Both the position numbers and the translations under genes were made by a program. Shown piece by piece: positions 11,526-23,853 of a DNA stretch of 64,000 nucleotides. Within the stretch, counting starts at the first letter, position 1. The number at the start of each line of letters is the position of its first letter. The DNA comes from Turnera subulata. Its lineage: Eukaryota; Streptophyta; Magnoliopsida; Malpighiales; Passifloraceae. The stretch spans positions 330,632 through 394,631 of the forward strand of contig JAKUCV010007537.1 of assembly GCA_028386065.3 (NCBI GenBank), in the 5' to 3' direction. The notes under the pieces are model-generated. The model was not told where the DNA came from. It worked only from the letters and a program-made list of their open reading frames with translations, and searched no databases.

Positions 11526-11994
11526 TGGCTCGCTTTGATACTGAATTATTTGTGAGGTCGAATGAGTTGAATGGGCAACAAAAGATGAATGTGACATAGC
11601 TAGATTTAGCAGCTCCCTCAGACAATCGTGACCATTGTGCATGTTCCACGCGTCATTCCATGTACTATGTCTTTTACTCTTTTACATTATTGCCTTATTG
11701 GTTCCCTCGATTCTCATTATTAGGATAAGATTTGTCGTCCACAATCAAGATTTACAGTACTGTAACTCAGCTTTTTGCATGCAAGATTCGTTTCTTAACA
11801 GGAATATGCAAGATTCTTTTTTTGACAGGACTGCACTTTCAATCTACAAGATGCAGGCCACTGCTTCCCTTTTTTGGTAAGAATGGATCGACGTATGATG
11901 CAAGAACAGAGCATTTATATAAAGAATCCACCTCACAGCCCATTTTGGTGTATGTATGTCACAACCTTTTGGGCTCTACTTTTCATGCCCGCTA
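11526..11994. other. Intergenic, nothing recognised
   Basis: No supported gene; a short direct repeat around GCAAGATTC occurs near 11780-11815. Confidence 0.5.
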
Positions 11995-12004
11995 CACTTT
12001 TTCC

Positions 12005-13744
12005 GGGATAATGACTTGGCGAGTCCTATATTTTTTTTCGAAATCTCATTTGAGTCCTAAAAAAGAAAAACGTCTATTTCTAGTCCTATAACGTTTAAAA
12101 AGTACACTAAACGAGTCCCTGTCAAAATTTCCATCCTTTTTCTCCGTTATCTTTGACTTTTCTTGGTCCACATCATGCCACATTATGCCATATCATGCCA
12201 CATCAGATCCACGTCATGCCACATCAGCTGCCATGTATAAAAAATACCATCATATCTTTATATAAAAAACACTATTATTTTAAAAAAAAACAGTTAAAAA
12301 AAATAATAAAAGATAGCTTCATCGTCATCCACATACACATGTAAACAATAAATCCACAATTTATTAATTAGAAAAAATAACTAAAGAAAGGATCGAAGAT
12401 TTCTTTTTTACGAAATATATCCACCCTCCTAATATCTATTTTCTTCCAGAATTGAAGAAACCCCATCTGCTCCATGCATCCCGAATCTACGCCACCAATT
12501 ATCCAATTGAAACCCCAATTAGCGATCAAAGGAAAAAAGAAAAAAAAACAAAGCCCAATTGAAGAAACCACCACCATCCGGCGAGGCGGCGTTGCTCTTT
12601 CGGCGCTGACGGAGAACCAGGCGGCGACTCTCGTGAGAAACACCCAGAACGACCTTGAGGCGGAACGACAACAACTCAGCCCTCAGCAGCAGCCTCGTCA
12701 TGCGTGCACGGGCTGAGGGTTGTTGGAGGAGGCTGGATTTCGTCACACGCGACGACAGTCGGAGTTGGGCTCTCCAATCGGCACCAAGATTTGGACTTGG
12801 AGGTAGGAGGGTGAGGGATGAGAAGAAAGTGAGGAAGTCACTCCGTTCCGGTTCCACTACACAGGGGATTTTTATGCTGGAGAGTGGTGTAACGAGCAGA
12901 GCCATGGTGTTGGTGTCCAGACTTGCTCCGATGCCAGCTGCTATGTTGGAGAATTCAAGTTTGGCCTAAAACATGGCCTTGGAGTTTATCATTTCAGGTC
13001 TTTTATTGCTCTCTTGTCCTTTTTTTTTCTTTTCTTTTTAGGACAAAATCTTCGGAGTGCTGTTTTGGATTTGTTTTCAGTGATCAAACAGTTATGCCTT
13101 TTCTTTTTACTGCCGGCTTTCTTGCGAATTTTTTTCTACTCCATTTTTCTATCCCTTTCTTCTTTCTCATCTTCCCACCCCCTTTTTTTCTTTTATAGAA
13201 ACAATCAGTTAATGATTTCTGTGGATTTTTGTTTTTCTAATTGTGTAATATTACTAAAATACTATAAATCTTTTGCTCAATTTTCAGGATATGCAACCAC
13301 TTTTGGAAAAATGGAATCTTCAATTCTTTTTTGTTTTTTTCTTCACGTAAAATTTTCAGTTCATATGTAGGATTCTAGTGGTCTGGTTTTGTCTTTTTTC
13401 TTCTTTGATTAATGACGATTAATCGAAATTCTTGTTAATCATTATTAATCGTCATTAGTTATCATTGATTGTTATTGATTATTATTTCATTGACTAATTA
13501 TTATTAATTGTCATTCATTAATTATTAATTCTAAATTTCTGAGTTTTTGGTTATTTTCTTTAAGTTTTATCATTTTCCATGTATGCACATATCGGCCATG
13601 TAAGCAAGAAATAGACGGAAATTTTGACGGGGACTTGTTTAGTGTACTTTTTAAACGTTATAGGACTCGAAATAGGCGTTTTTCTTTTTTAGGACTCAAA
13701 TGAGATTTCGGAAAAAGATATAGGACTCGCGGAGTCATTATCCC
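12005..13744. mobile_element. Mutator-like element (Pack-MULE type) with long terminal inverted repeats
   Basis: The left terminus GGGATAATGACTTGGCGAG and the inverted right terminus GGGATAATGACTCCGCGAG begin arms of about 130 bp (12005-12133 and 13615-13744). A perfect 10-bp duplication CACTTTTTCC flanks the element (11995-12004 and 13745-13754), diagnostic of Mutator-type insertion. There is no transposase. The interior holds gene-like GC-richer sequence (12460-13000) including a MORN-repeat exon, followed by an AT-rich tract with repeated ATTAATCGTCATT-like words at 13400-13530. Confidence 0.88.
12838..12998 (+). pseudogene. Captured MORN-repeat exon inside the Mutator-like element
   Basis: One plus-strand frame reads EEVTPFRFHYTGDFYAGEW, then CNEQSHGVGVQTCSDASCYV and GEFKFGLKHGLGVYHFR. 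This contains about two MORN repeats (pattern YxGxxxxGxxHGxGxxxxxxG). It ends at a donor-like AG|GTC, so it looks like a genomic exon copied with its intron boundary. The most similar plant proteins I know of are MORN-repeat proteins related to SET7/9 and PIP5K N-termini. There is no start codon and no continuation, so it is a captured fragment rather than a gene. Confidence 0.75.
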
Positions 13745-13754
13745 CACTTTTTCC

Positions 13755-14647
13755 CTTCTTGGTGTTTACTGGACCAAATCAATTTGCACCAATCAGCGGA
13801 TCTAACCTCACAAAATTCGTATCCACAACTTTAATTAACACTTGATTCCACCCACAACTTTAACACCTCTTCGTGAAGGATGTGACTTAAAATTTCTAGT
13901 TTTCTACAGCAGAAACAAAATAATGAATAATGACTTCCACAAAACTCAACCATGATCACCAGATATGTACAAAGTCTAAGGATGAGAGCAAGGCTTTACA
14001 TACAGCAAGATTGTGAACGTCCTATGATTTCGGTGGCTAGAAATGCAAAGAGAAATTATTAAAGCAACACTTGGAGTAACAATTCTGAACCTTTTTTAAG
14101 GTTTAATACAGAATTATTCTCTTTTGCGTGGAATACTGTGCCGGTGGAGAGCCGGTGAGGGGATGGTGGACTAGTGGGGATGAGCTAAGGAAGATAAAAC
14201 CAAGATGCAACTTTGCTTTTAGTGTTTGGTTCTTCTCAGGGCTTCTTCATTTTTCTCTGATGACTGCAAGTCTGCCAAAAGAAAAAGGTCTGCAACCGCC
14301 TGCAGGATAAATAAATACTACCAAGAGTTAAAAAACAAAAGGGTTCAAGATGGAGGGGTTGAATCTCCATGGCTTTAGTGATTCAATTGCAATTAAATTA
14401 AAGCTCCAATCGACTTCATATGATTAAATAGACAATTAATTAGAAATATTCAAAGGCTCTCAAAGATTAATTAGCCCAAGATGGTGACCAACCCAAAGAT
14501 TCGTTGTACCAATCCTCAACCAGGTGCACGCTATGACGCTATATAGAAGACAAGACGTCGCTGGTGTAATACTAATTAATTTCACTAATACTTGATATAT
14601 AGATCACTCGATCGGTTAGATTGAAATAAATATTGGAGCCAGCTTCT
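13755..14647. other. Intergenic and HIPP gene 1 promoter region
   Basis: No gene. TATATAG at about 14540 is a possible TATA element, roughly 105 bp before the HIPP start codon; this is a weak guess. Confidence 0.4.
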
Positions 14648-15639
14648 ATGGTGCAAAGAACAGTCTTGAAGGTAGATATTTCATGCCAGAAATGCAAGCA
14701 GAAGCTTCTCAAAGCTGTGTCTACACTTCATGGTTAGTACAACATGTGTAACTTCATTGCTTGTTGTTCTCTACGATTCATCACGATTATATCTGAAATT
14801 TGTCTGTTAATATTTTTTTTCTAGTTTGTAGACATATGTATGTTGACCATTTCTTTTTATTCACAAAGGAGTTGAATCACAATGCTTCTAAATCTCTTAC
14901 AGGCCCATTAGGTTGGATGAAATCAAATGTAATAGAATCGAATCAAAATGGAGATTTTAGGCATAGGTTTTACAAACTTACATCCTACTGTAAATCCCTT
15001 GGCCATCATTTACAAACTTTGGGACTTAGGACTGAATCCACTTCTTGTAGATGATATATACAACTCTTTGGTTCCTAGGCAACAGAAGTCCAAACAGAAT
15101 TTCACATACAAATGGGAACATAGCATATAGCTAGATTACACATAGTTAAGATTTTCTAGCTATTCTCCTTTCAAGACTCTACTAGAATGTTTATTTTTCT
15201 AATAGATTTAACAATGTTAGTTAGATTATATCAAATCAGCATTCCACTCAGTGGTTGGTCCAGATTTGGTTGATCTTCAATTTCATTTACATGTTCTACC
15301 CACTTCTGTTACACAGGAATTGACAAGATTGAAACTGACGAGGCTAAAGGAACACTGACAGTGACAGGAAATGCAGACCCATATGAAATAGTACTCCGCA
15401 CTAGAAAAGCAACAGGGAAATGTGCAGAGGTGGTCACAATTGGGCCACCCCCTGCACCACCTAAACAAGATGGGCAGAAAAAGCCTGAAGAGAAGAAGCC
15501 CGAAGCAAAGAAACAGGATAATAAAGACGAGAAGAAGCCCTTTTTCCACGACCCACATACCTGCCCTGAATGCCAACGCATTGTCATCGTCCCTGTAGGC
15601 CCCTATAATCAGCCCACCGCATCCTGCTCTGTAATGTGA
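14648..15639 (+). CDS. Heavy-metal-associated isoprenylated plant protein (HIPP), copy 1
   Basis: Two exons, 14648-14732 and 15317-15639, give 135 residues; the intron starts GTTAGT and ends ACACAG. Exon 1 encodes VQRTVLKVDISCQKCKQKLL, with the metal-binding CxxC (CQKC) of an HMA domain. Exon 2 completes the ferredoxin-like fold (GIDKIETDEAKGTLTVTGNA, then DPYEIVLRTRKATGKCAEVV). A Lys/Glu/Pro-rich linker follows, then HTCPECQR with a second CxxC pair, and a C-terminal CSVM box, the CaaX farnesylation signal. HIPPs are membrane- or nucleus-tethered metallochaperones and stress proteins. The related gene at 17076 has the same intron position and phase, so the pair arose by tandem duplication. 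The Met used is the first in the open exon. Confidence 0.9.
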
Positions 15640-17075
15640 AGAAATCCAGGAAAATGGTGTTGTGGCAGCTTATTTTTCTCCTTCGATGAGGAAAGAAACG
15701 TGAAGCTAAATTTCACTTTTTTAATAATCAAGTACACTCTCTCTATATGTAGTTGATCATAAATCACTACTTCGAGGAAAAACTCTGAGCTAGAACTCCT
15801 TTGTATACTCGTGTTCAATTTGCTGAATATGAGATTTCCTCAAAAAAACATTTGCTGAATATGAGAGGGCCTCTGCCTCGTAAATTATGCGATTGTGAGT
15901 TTTATTTATGTAATTGCATATAGTTTACAGCAGATTGTTGTCACTTAAATGGTTTCTTTCTTGTTCAAGAAAATAAATTGGCTTGGTAAAAAGTTTGTAA
16001 ACTGTCACATATTTCCTGTTTTAGCTGAAAATCCAGCAGCGTAAAGAAGAGAAAATGAAGATTATGCCTCTTCACCCTGCGTATGATGAATTAATTATTA
16101 ACAAAGCGTAAACTCGGTAACCCGTACAGTGATTTGTTAAGACTGCGTTACGGCCTTACGGGCCTCTGGGTTTCCTTTTGAAGTAAGTTTAGGAAAATAT
16201 TTTTTTCCTCTTTTCTCCGAGAAAAAATGGTGAGGAAAACATTTATTTCTCTCGTTTTTTTTAAAAAAGTATTTTTTTCCTCTTTTTTTTTCCCCGCAGA
16301 ATAGGGTAAAAGCGAGGCGATAGCCTGAGAGGTTGTTTTAATATAAAAGGGGTGATAGGTTAATTTATCTTGACCTTAAAAGAATAATTAGTAGCTTTGG
16401 AATTAAGGAACGGAAGATCGAGTTGGCGCATGGTGTTCTTCAATTATTCATAGGTAATTCTCTCTCGCTTTTTCTTTTTCTTATAGAGCCATCATATGCC
16501 CAGGATTCGACCTGTGCAAAGAGTTTCTATTTTCTTTTATGATTTCTGTTTGAACAAGGACATAATTTTCAGTACAGTTATGTAAACCAATTACAACGAT
16601 GATCCATGCAATGCCATAAAGCCATGCCGATCCAATGGATGTTTTCACTTCTTTTTTTTTTTTCTCTCTCTTTATGTTATTGATGCATAGATAATTAACC
16701 AACATCGTAAGTGTTACTACTAAAGAGCTATTTATTTATATTTTCTTTCCCTGCTATCCAGTACGAAAACAGAAGCTTCATACTTATCGACTGGTTAACT
16801 TTGGGACGATTCACTCTTATTATTAATTTCTTCAAGTTGAGGTGAGGGCAGGTCGATAAAATTCTTTGGTAGAAGCCAAAACAATGGTGAAGAACAAAAG
16901 TCAAGCCTCATCGTCATCAATTATATATATTTTATCGATGAATGTATAATTAAAAGTTGTTGTTTGCTAGTATTAATTATATTATATATTTTTGTGGTAA
17001 GTATAAACCTCATCGTTACAGCTTGTTTTGTGCTATGGTAGATCGATAACATCGAACCCGAAATAGATCGAAATC
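15640..17075. other. Spacer between the two HIPP genes
   Basis: 3' untranslated and intergenic sequence with poly-T/pyrimidine runs around 16190-16300. No additional gene seen. Confidence 0.5.
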
Positions 17076-17730
17076 ATGTCGAAGAAACTGGTGTTGAAGG
17101 TAGAAATCGAGTGCGAAAAATGCAAGAAGCAGTTGTTTCAAGCTGCGTGCAAGGTTAAAGGTACGGAAACAACAATTTGTGTCCCCTTTTTTTTAAAAAA
17201 AAAAAAATTCAGTAGTTAGTTGACGCTAATTTACTTTTTCCTCTTCGGCTTATCTTCACTTTGACGACGCAGGTTCGGACACAATTACTATTGACGAGGC
17301 TAAGGGAACGTTGACCGTAATTGGGACGGCTGACCCAGTTGCCTTAGTCAAGAAGATTAGGAAAAAGACTGGAAAGAAGGCAGAGATTAGCACTTACGAG
17401 GCTCTCCCGCCCCCAAAGAGTGGGGGTGGTGATAAGAAACCTGAAGGAAAAAAAGAGCCAAGTAAGCCGGAAGAAAAGAAACCTGAAGGAAAAAAAGAGC
17501 CAAGTAAGCCGGAAGAAAAGAAGCCTGAAGGAAAAGATGGGCCAAGTAAGCCCGAAGAGAAAAAGATCCAAGAGAAGCCCATGATGTACCATCAAGAATC
17601 CTACTACCCATACTATCAACATCCCTACAACTACCCCCAATATCCACAACCCCCACAAGAGCAGCCTTATCCTTATGGGTACACCCCGGTGCACAATGAG
17701 GAGCACAACTTACCCTGCTCTATCATGTGA
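17076..17730 (+). CDS. Heavy-metal-associated isoprenylated plant protein (HIPP), copy 2
   Basis: Exons 17076-17160 and 17273-17730 give 180 residues; the 112-bp intron is GTACGG...CGCAG. The HMA domain starts KKLVLKVEIECEKCKKQLF with metal-binding CEKC, and exon 2 gives GSDTITIDEAKGTLTVIGTA, then DPVALVKKIRKKTGKKAEI. The linker contains three tandem 14-residue units of the type KKPEGKKEPSKPEE (third unit diverged to KKPEGKDGPSKPEE), mirrored as near-identical 42-bp DNA repeats at about 17438-17560. A Tyr/Pro/Gln-rich segment follows (YYPYYQHPYNYPQYPQPPQ), then the CaaX box CSIM. Expected to be farnesylated and membrane-associated, binding metal through CxxC. Repeat number in the linker may vary between alleles. 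Confidence 0.92.
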
Positions 17731-18876
17731 GTTTGTTCGTCACAACCTTGGAATTATGAGTTCAGGTAGAAGCGAAAGCTTGGAACACATATTAGTAATT
17801 TTTCTATTTTATTTGATTGGATCTATGAGGGCCAATGTGTGCCCCATTGGTGCTTTTTGTGCCAGTGTAGAGATATTTTGGTTCCCGTCATTGTGAGTTA
17901 TATGTGAATAGCACTTTTATTTTGGAGAGTTTTTCCAAAAGGAATTGAAGAAATCTTACTTCTTTTTTTTTTTTTTGATCTGGGAAATTGAAGAAATCTT
18001 TCTAATGACAAATTAAAGCATTTGGACATAATCCACTAAAAATGGAGCCCGGGTGAACGTAGAGCCAACTGTTTGGTAGGGTTATACAAAAACTAAATAA
18101 ACTATAAAAATACAAATATCCCCATTGGGTTCAACGGTAAAACACCAAAGATGAGATGTGAAAAAAATTGAGATGGTGACGTTTGGTAATTAGGTATCTA
18201 GGTATTGCAGAGTTCAGGTTCACTGTCTAGAGGTTCTTGGTGAAGAAGAAATTACCCACCACCCCCATCCTATTATTAGCCAGCCAATAGTGTAGGACAA
18301 CTTTTGGTGTGAATGTTAACAAAATTGCCCCCAGGTCCAAGGCAATGAGCTCCCTATCCTTGCTGGAAGGCTATAAATACTCGAGTCATCTGTGAGAATT
18401 TTTTGTGCGAGCACATCCTTTTCTTGGCATCGTATAAGTGGCAAAAAAAGGTTGGAGCAAAAATGAGGAACTTTATACAACAAATCATACCACAGTTAGT
18501 CTTGGTGCGCCTCCTTAATTAGGGGACTGAGCAAAGGTTCTAAATACTATTGGCAAAAGGAAATAGTTGTGGTGAAGAGAAGTATTATTGGCAGTAGTAA
18601 CCTTTCAATACTAGGATCCTGCTTCTTTCAACAATTTTCTTAGACCGCTGAGAATTTAACTTAAAATGTGGATGGTACTCTCAAGTAGAGAACGGCTCAG
18701 TGAACAAAGTCTCATGCTTTCACTTCCTTACATGGTATGTATTTGAGAACGTTAACTGAATTGGGTGTATGGTGCAATTTTCCAGATTGAAGTTTGAATG
18801 CATCACATCACACCGCAATGGGCCTGGTTAATAAGATTTTGGCTGCTTATGTTATGTGTTCAGTTACGGTTGTGAT
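17731..18876. other. Intergenic, no gene seen
   Basis: AT-rich DNA. TATAAATACTCG at about 18371 is TATA-like but no gene follows at an appropriate distance. Confidence 0.45.
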
Positions 18877-18891
18877 GAAATTTTCTTTAAT

Positions 18892-19068
18892 ACCAATATG
18901 GGGTTGGATGAGTTGGTAAGCAGGCTCATTCCGCTCAAGTGAGGGCACACAGGTTTGATCTCTCACGTACGCAGCCACCCCTGCTGGGAGATTCACCCAC
19001 CACCCAGGTGTACTACCCCGATCGAACCGGATTAGGCGCAAGCCGAACCGGTAGGTCAACAAAAAAAA
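18892..19068 (+). mobile_element. tRNA-derived SINE (copy 2) upstream of the Tm-1-like gene
   Basis: A-box-like GGATGAGTTGGTAAGC, a B-box-like AGGTTTGATCTCTC, and the family block GGGAGATTCACCCACCACC are visible, ending in an A tail at about 19060. A perfect 15-bp duplication GAAATTTTCTTTAAT flanks it (18877-18891 and 19069-19083). It sits about 310 bp before the Tm-1-like start codon, so it is part of that promoter region. Confidence 0.88.
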
Positions 19069-19380
19069 GAAATTTTCTTTAATCCGACAAAAAGGTTTTA
19101 ATATATATAATTTAAATTATTAGGTCCACGTGTCCTCACTCTATCAGGCTAACTTTACACGTCGTTCGTTGCTGCCGTTTTCTAAAGCCGCGCTGTTCTT
19201 CCTTCCCCCGCAATTTGAGTGCCGTTGTACGATTTATCCATTTCCACACTATACTACTACTACTACTAGTACTCCTACTCTCCTTGGGGATACTTGCTCT
19301 CATCTTTCTCACTCCACTCAACAACCACTTCCACCAAAAACCAAACAAAAAAGAAAAGGAAATCATCAAACCGAATCAAA

Positions 19381-22319
19381 ATGTCTCCTCCGCCCCCGAA
19401 ACCTCCCCGAGTTTTCTGTATCGGAACCGCCGATACAAAGCTCGACGAGCTCCGCTTCCTCTCCGAATCCGTCCGCTCCAACCTCACCTCCCCACAAGCG
19501 GAGGTCGTAATCGTCGACATTTCCGTCGGCAAAACAGAAACCGATGCCCAACCCGTCCCTGCTGGTTTCGCTTTCGTCCCCAGAAAAGACGTCCTCGGCT
19601 CGCACCCCGCCGCTATCCCCGACGACAGGGGAGAGGCGGTTGCGATCATGAGCAGAGAGCTCACGCGCTTCCTCGCCCAATCCCACGCCGATGGCGGCGC
19701 TTCGGTTGCGGGAGTCATCGGCCTCGGAGGGAGCGGAGGCACGGCTCTGATCTCCCCCGCGTTTCGCGCCCTCCCGATCGGGATCCCGAAACTCCTCGTG
19801 TCCACCGTCGCCAGCGGCCAGACGGAGCCTTACGTTGGATCGTCGGATCTGGTGCTGTTCCCTTCCGTTGTGGATATCTGCGGGATTAATAGCGTGAGTA
19901 AGGTTGTGCTGTCCAACGCCGGAGCTGCTCTTGCCGGGATGGTCAACGGCAGGCTTGCAAGGATTAGGGATTCCGGTGGAAATGGCGGTACCGAGAAACC
20001 TACGGTTGGTTTGACCATGTTTGGAGTCACGACTCCGTGCGTGAATGCGGTTAAGGAGAGGTTGGAGAAAGAAGGGTATGAGACGCTCGTTTTTCACGCC
20101 ACTGGAGTTGGGGGCAAGGCTATGGAGTCTCTTGTGCGAGAGGGGTTTATTAAGGTATTTGTTCGGTTCATTTCCTTTGCTTTACAATTCGTTGGGTTTC
20201 TATATGCTGTTAAGTTTTGGTGCGAGGTGTGTGCTTTAATGTTACGATGATTCATCTCTTTAATTGGTTGGTTTAATTAGGGTGTCTTGGACATTACTAC
20301 AACAGAGGTTGCGGATTATGTGGTTGGAGGTGTTATGGCTTGTGATAGTTCCCGATTTGATGCCATGATAGAGAAGAAGATTCCTATGGTATTGAGTGTC
20401 GGAGCTCTGGACATGGTGAATTTTGGAGCCAAGGATACCATACCTTCTAAGTTTCAGCAAAGGAAAATCCATGTCCATAATGAACAGGTAATGTATCCAA
20501 TGTCAACTGGATTTTTTTCTGTGTTTAGATATATTATTTCCTTTTAATCTATTTGTTGTTGCGGTACCTGAGCTTTCCCAATAGTAGGATGTATTGTACC
20601 ATTCTGCAACTTGATTGGGGGAATTAATCAACTCAATGGAGCCAAACCTTTATTCCTACTGCAGTTGGCTGGTGGAATTGATATGATCAATGACTGTTGT
20701 GATATGAGTTTCTAGGATTGGTGATTGAAATAGGACAATGTACATTCCAGTAAATCTGATTTTAAGTCTATGAAGGAGACTGATCTTATTGGTAAAAAAA
20801 TTTCAAGTACAACCATGGTATAGAGTATAGACTGACGTCTTTTTGACATGTTTATCATTTTCAGGTTTCACTCATGCGAACCTCTGTGGACGAGAATAGG
20901 AAATTTGCTGGGTTTATAGCAGATAAACTAAACAAGTCATCATCAAGCATTCGTGTTTGCCTGCCGCAAAATGGCGTCTCAGCTTTGGATGCACCTGGGA
21001 AGCCATTTTATGATCCTGAGGCCACTGGTACTCTTTTGAAGGAGTTACAGGGTCTTATACAAACAAATCAAGATAGGCAGGTACCTTCACTACTTTATTG
21101 AAAGGTGTATATCACAGTCCCAAGCTTTCCTATTTTATTGTTTTGTGCTTTTGTACCTCATGCTTTGTTCATCTTAATTTACCATATTAACCCAAGAGAT
21201 GTTGTATTCATAGGTTAAGGTGTATCCTTATCATATCAATGACCACAGCTTTGTGGATGCAATAGTCGACAACTTCCTGGAGATTAGTTCAATGAGGCCC
21301 AGAGATTCAGATCCTCACCAAACTGCAGTTAGTGAAACCAGCCATAACTTTGATGAACCATCAAGCGATGGGACAATCTACCGCAGCCCAAACAATTACC
21401 CAGATGCAAGACCAGGTTATATTCAACTCTTGTCTGATTCATCAATATCTTTGTATAATTAATTTTTCAATCATATGAATTTGCACAGCGGATCACGAAA
21501 AGCATTAGTGTCGTCATAGGATATATAATTACAACAGATATCATTAGCCACTGCAATGCTCTTTAACCAATTTTGATCAGTGAGAAATCTGGGGAAAAAA
21601 AATCTAATCATTTGTGAACTATCACAACAGAAACTGTGCAAAAGACGCAAGCAATTTTGCAGAGACTGAAAGATCAAATAGATCAAGGCTTGCCCATAAT
21701 AGGGGCTGGTGCAGGAACTGGAATATCTGCGAAGTTTGAGGAAGCTGGAGGAGTTGATCTCATAGTGTTGTACAACTCGGGCCGTTTTCGCATGGCAGGA
21801 AGGGGTTCTCTAGCAGGCTTGTTGCCTTTTGCTGATGCAAACGCTATAGTAATTGAGATGGCCAATGAAGTCTTGCCTGTAAGTTTGCAATTGTTGATTG
21901 TCCCTCGGTTGTGGTAGTTTGCTTAGTTCACAATTGTTTCTGTCTGGCTATCATTTTCATGTCCTGTAGTTTCATAAGACTTCTATTGTGAAATTTGGGA
22001 AATGAGAGATGGTGAAATCATCAGAGCTTGGGTGTAGAAGACACTGAAGAATCTTAGGGTTTGGTTTGGATGTTCACAAAAAGAAGTTGCTTAGCAACCA
22101 CTAAGTGTAAGTCACATGTCTAATACCATTAGCCTTAATGAACCAAAGGTTTCTGCATCAATAAACTTATCAGGAAAGGCAGTTGTTGACATTGGTAATT
22201 CAAAAGTCATTAAACTTCAATAAACTGAATTTTCTGCTATTACTAGTACTACAGATTAAGTTAGACTGCAGCACATGCTAACAGTTCAAATACATGCTCC
22301 ATATCAACTACATCGTGGT

Positions 22320-22352
<33 letters not shown>

Positions 22353-23853
22353 CTATATATATGTGCGTGTGTGTGTGTGTATGTGTGTTTATGCCGCCAA
22401 TAGTCACAATAAGGTGTTAGTAATTATTGATGGTTTTGATGTTGGATCAATTTGTTGGAAGAATGTTAATTGTGAGACAAACTAAATGAATCTCTAGGTC
22501 ATCAAGGAGGTCCCAGTTCTTGCTGGAGTCTGTGCAACTGATCCATTTCGCCGGATGGATTATTTCCTAAAGCAGTTGGAGTCCATTGGGTTCTCTGGGG
22601 TTCAAAATTTCCCAACTGTTGGGCTGTTTGATGGTAATTTTAGACAAAATCTTGAAGAGACAGGAATGGGCTATAAGTACGTCTTCAAACTATGTTCTGC
22701 TCAAAGTCATCTCATATTTCTTTGCTTATGTCTCTTATTCTTATCTGTAATCCTTTTCAATGTCAGCTTGGAGGTCCAGATGATTGAAAAGGCACATAGA
22801 ATGGGTCTCTTGACTACTCCATATTCTTTTAACCCAAATGAAGCCGCAGAAATGGCAAAAGCCGGTGCAGATATCATTGTAGCTCATATGGGACTTACAA
22901 CATCTGGCTCCATTGGTGCAAAAACAGCCGTGTCTCTAGAGGAGAGTGTGTCTCGTGTACAAGCTATTGCAGATGCTGCACACAGGATCAACCCCAGTGT
23001 CATTGTGTTGTGTCATGGAGGTACATCAGAAAATTGACTACTTCTTTTAGTGAGATTCTGGTGGTTAACTTGCATCTGTTGTGCTATAAAATTTATGTAT
23101 TATTTTACCTCTGTTAATTTATTTTGAAAACAAGGTGACCCTAAGATGCTACAACAATTTAATAGAAACATGGAAGGATGAAAAGTCATGGTGGAAATTA
23201 TGCACAGAAACATGAAATGCAGATAAATATATAAAATTTATTGTCCTTATTTTTCTTTTCTGATATGGTTTCCTACAATGTTGACACCTCATTGTGACAG
23301 TGGGTTTCCACTTGTACGCATATCTGTTTTTGCCTTATCCTTCCAGTTTATGTTTCACTGGATCCTTATGCACTGATAGTCCAGACTTGTTTGAATTCAG
23401 TTTATCTATTATAGCTTCACCTATTTTTAGTTTTTCCTGAAATTCGCTTCTTTATTTGACCTACTATCATATCTAGACCCGTTGTGTAACATTTGAGATT
23501 TTGTTCTTTTTTTTTCACAAGAAAATTTCGTTCTTGTTGTCATGCTTGGTCTTGTTCATTCTTAATGTTATTGCTTACAGAAATTCAATTTTTTTCCTCT
23601 CTTGTTTCCTTCTGGTATTTACTGAAATCGAGTTTAGTATCAAACTCAATGTTTCTGTTCAACTGAAACAATGGACAAATTATTCAGCAATGCAATTGCA
23701 GGTCCTATCTCTGCTCCTAGAGAGGCAGAGTACATACTGAAGAGGACCAAGGGAGTCCATGGATTTTATGGGGCATCAAGCATGGAGAGGCTACCTGTTG
23801 AACAAGCTATAACAAGCACAATGAAGCAGTACAAGTCAATTTCCATCAAGTGA
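19381..23853 (+). CDS. Tm-1-like protein (UPF0261 / TIM-barrel two-domain protein)
   Basis: Eight exons: 19381-20154, 20281-20487, 20865-21080, 21214-21415, 21631-21878, 22498-22676, 22767-23020, 23702-23853; 743 residues, close to the roughly 750 of tomato Tm-1. The N-terminal UPF0261/Tm-1-like domain starts [20 protein letters not shown] and includes the nucleotide-binding [11 protein letters not shown] and [14 protein letters not shown]. The C-terminal TIM-barrel (PEP-hydrolase-like) part includes [20 protein letters not shown] and [11 protein letters not shown], then [14 protein letters not shown]. In tomato, alleles of this family bind a tobamovirus replication protein and block viral RNA replication; most plant homologues have an unknown native role. 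An in-frame Met at 19294 would add 29 residues; I prefer 19381 because conservation starts just after it. Intact. Confidence 0.93.
22321..22390 (+). repeat. Compound microsatellite in an intron of the Tm-1-like gene
   Basis: (TC)n followed by AT and (GT)n runs within the fifth intron (21879-22497). Confidence 0.9.

Noticed and set aside
19294..19380. Upstream in-frame Met for the Tm-1-like gene
   Set aside because: The added 29 residues are low-complexity Ser/Thr/Lys and conservation starts after 19381.
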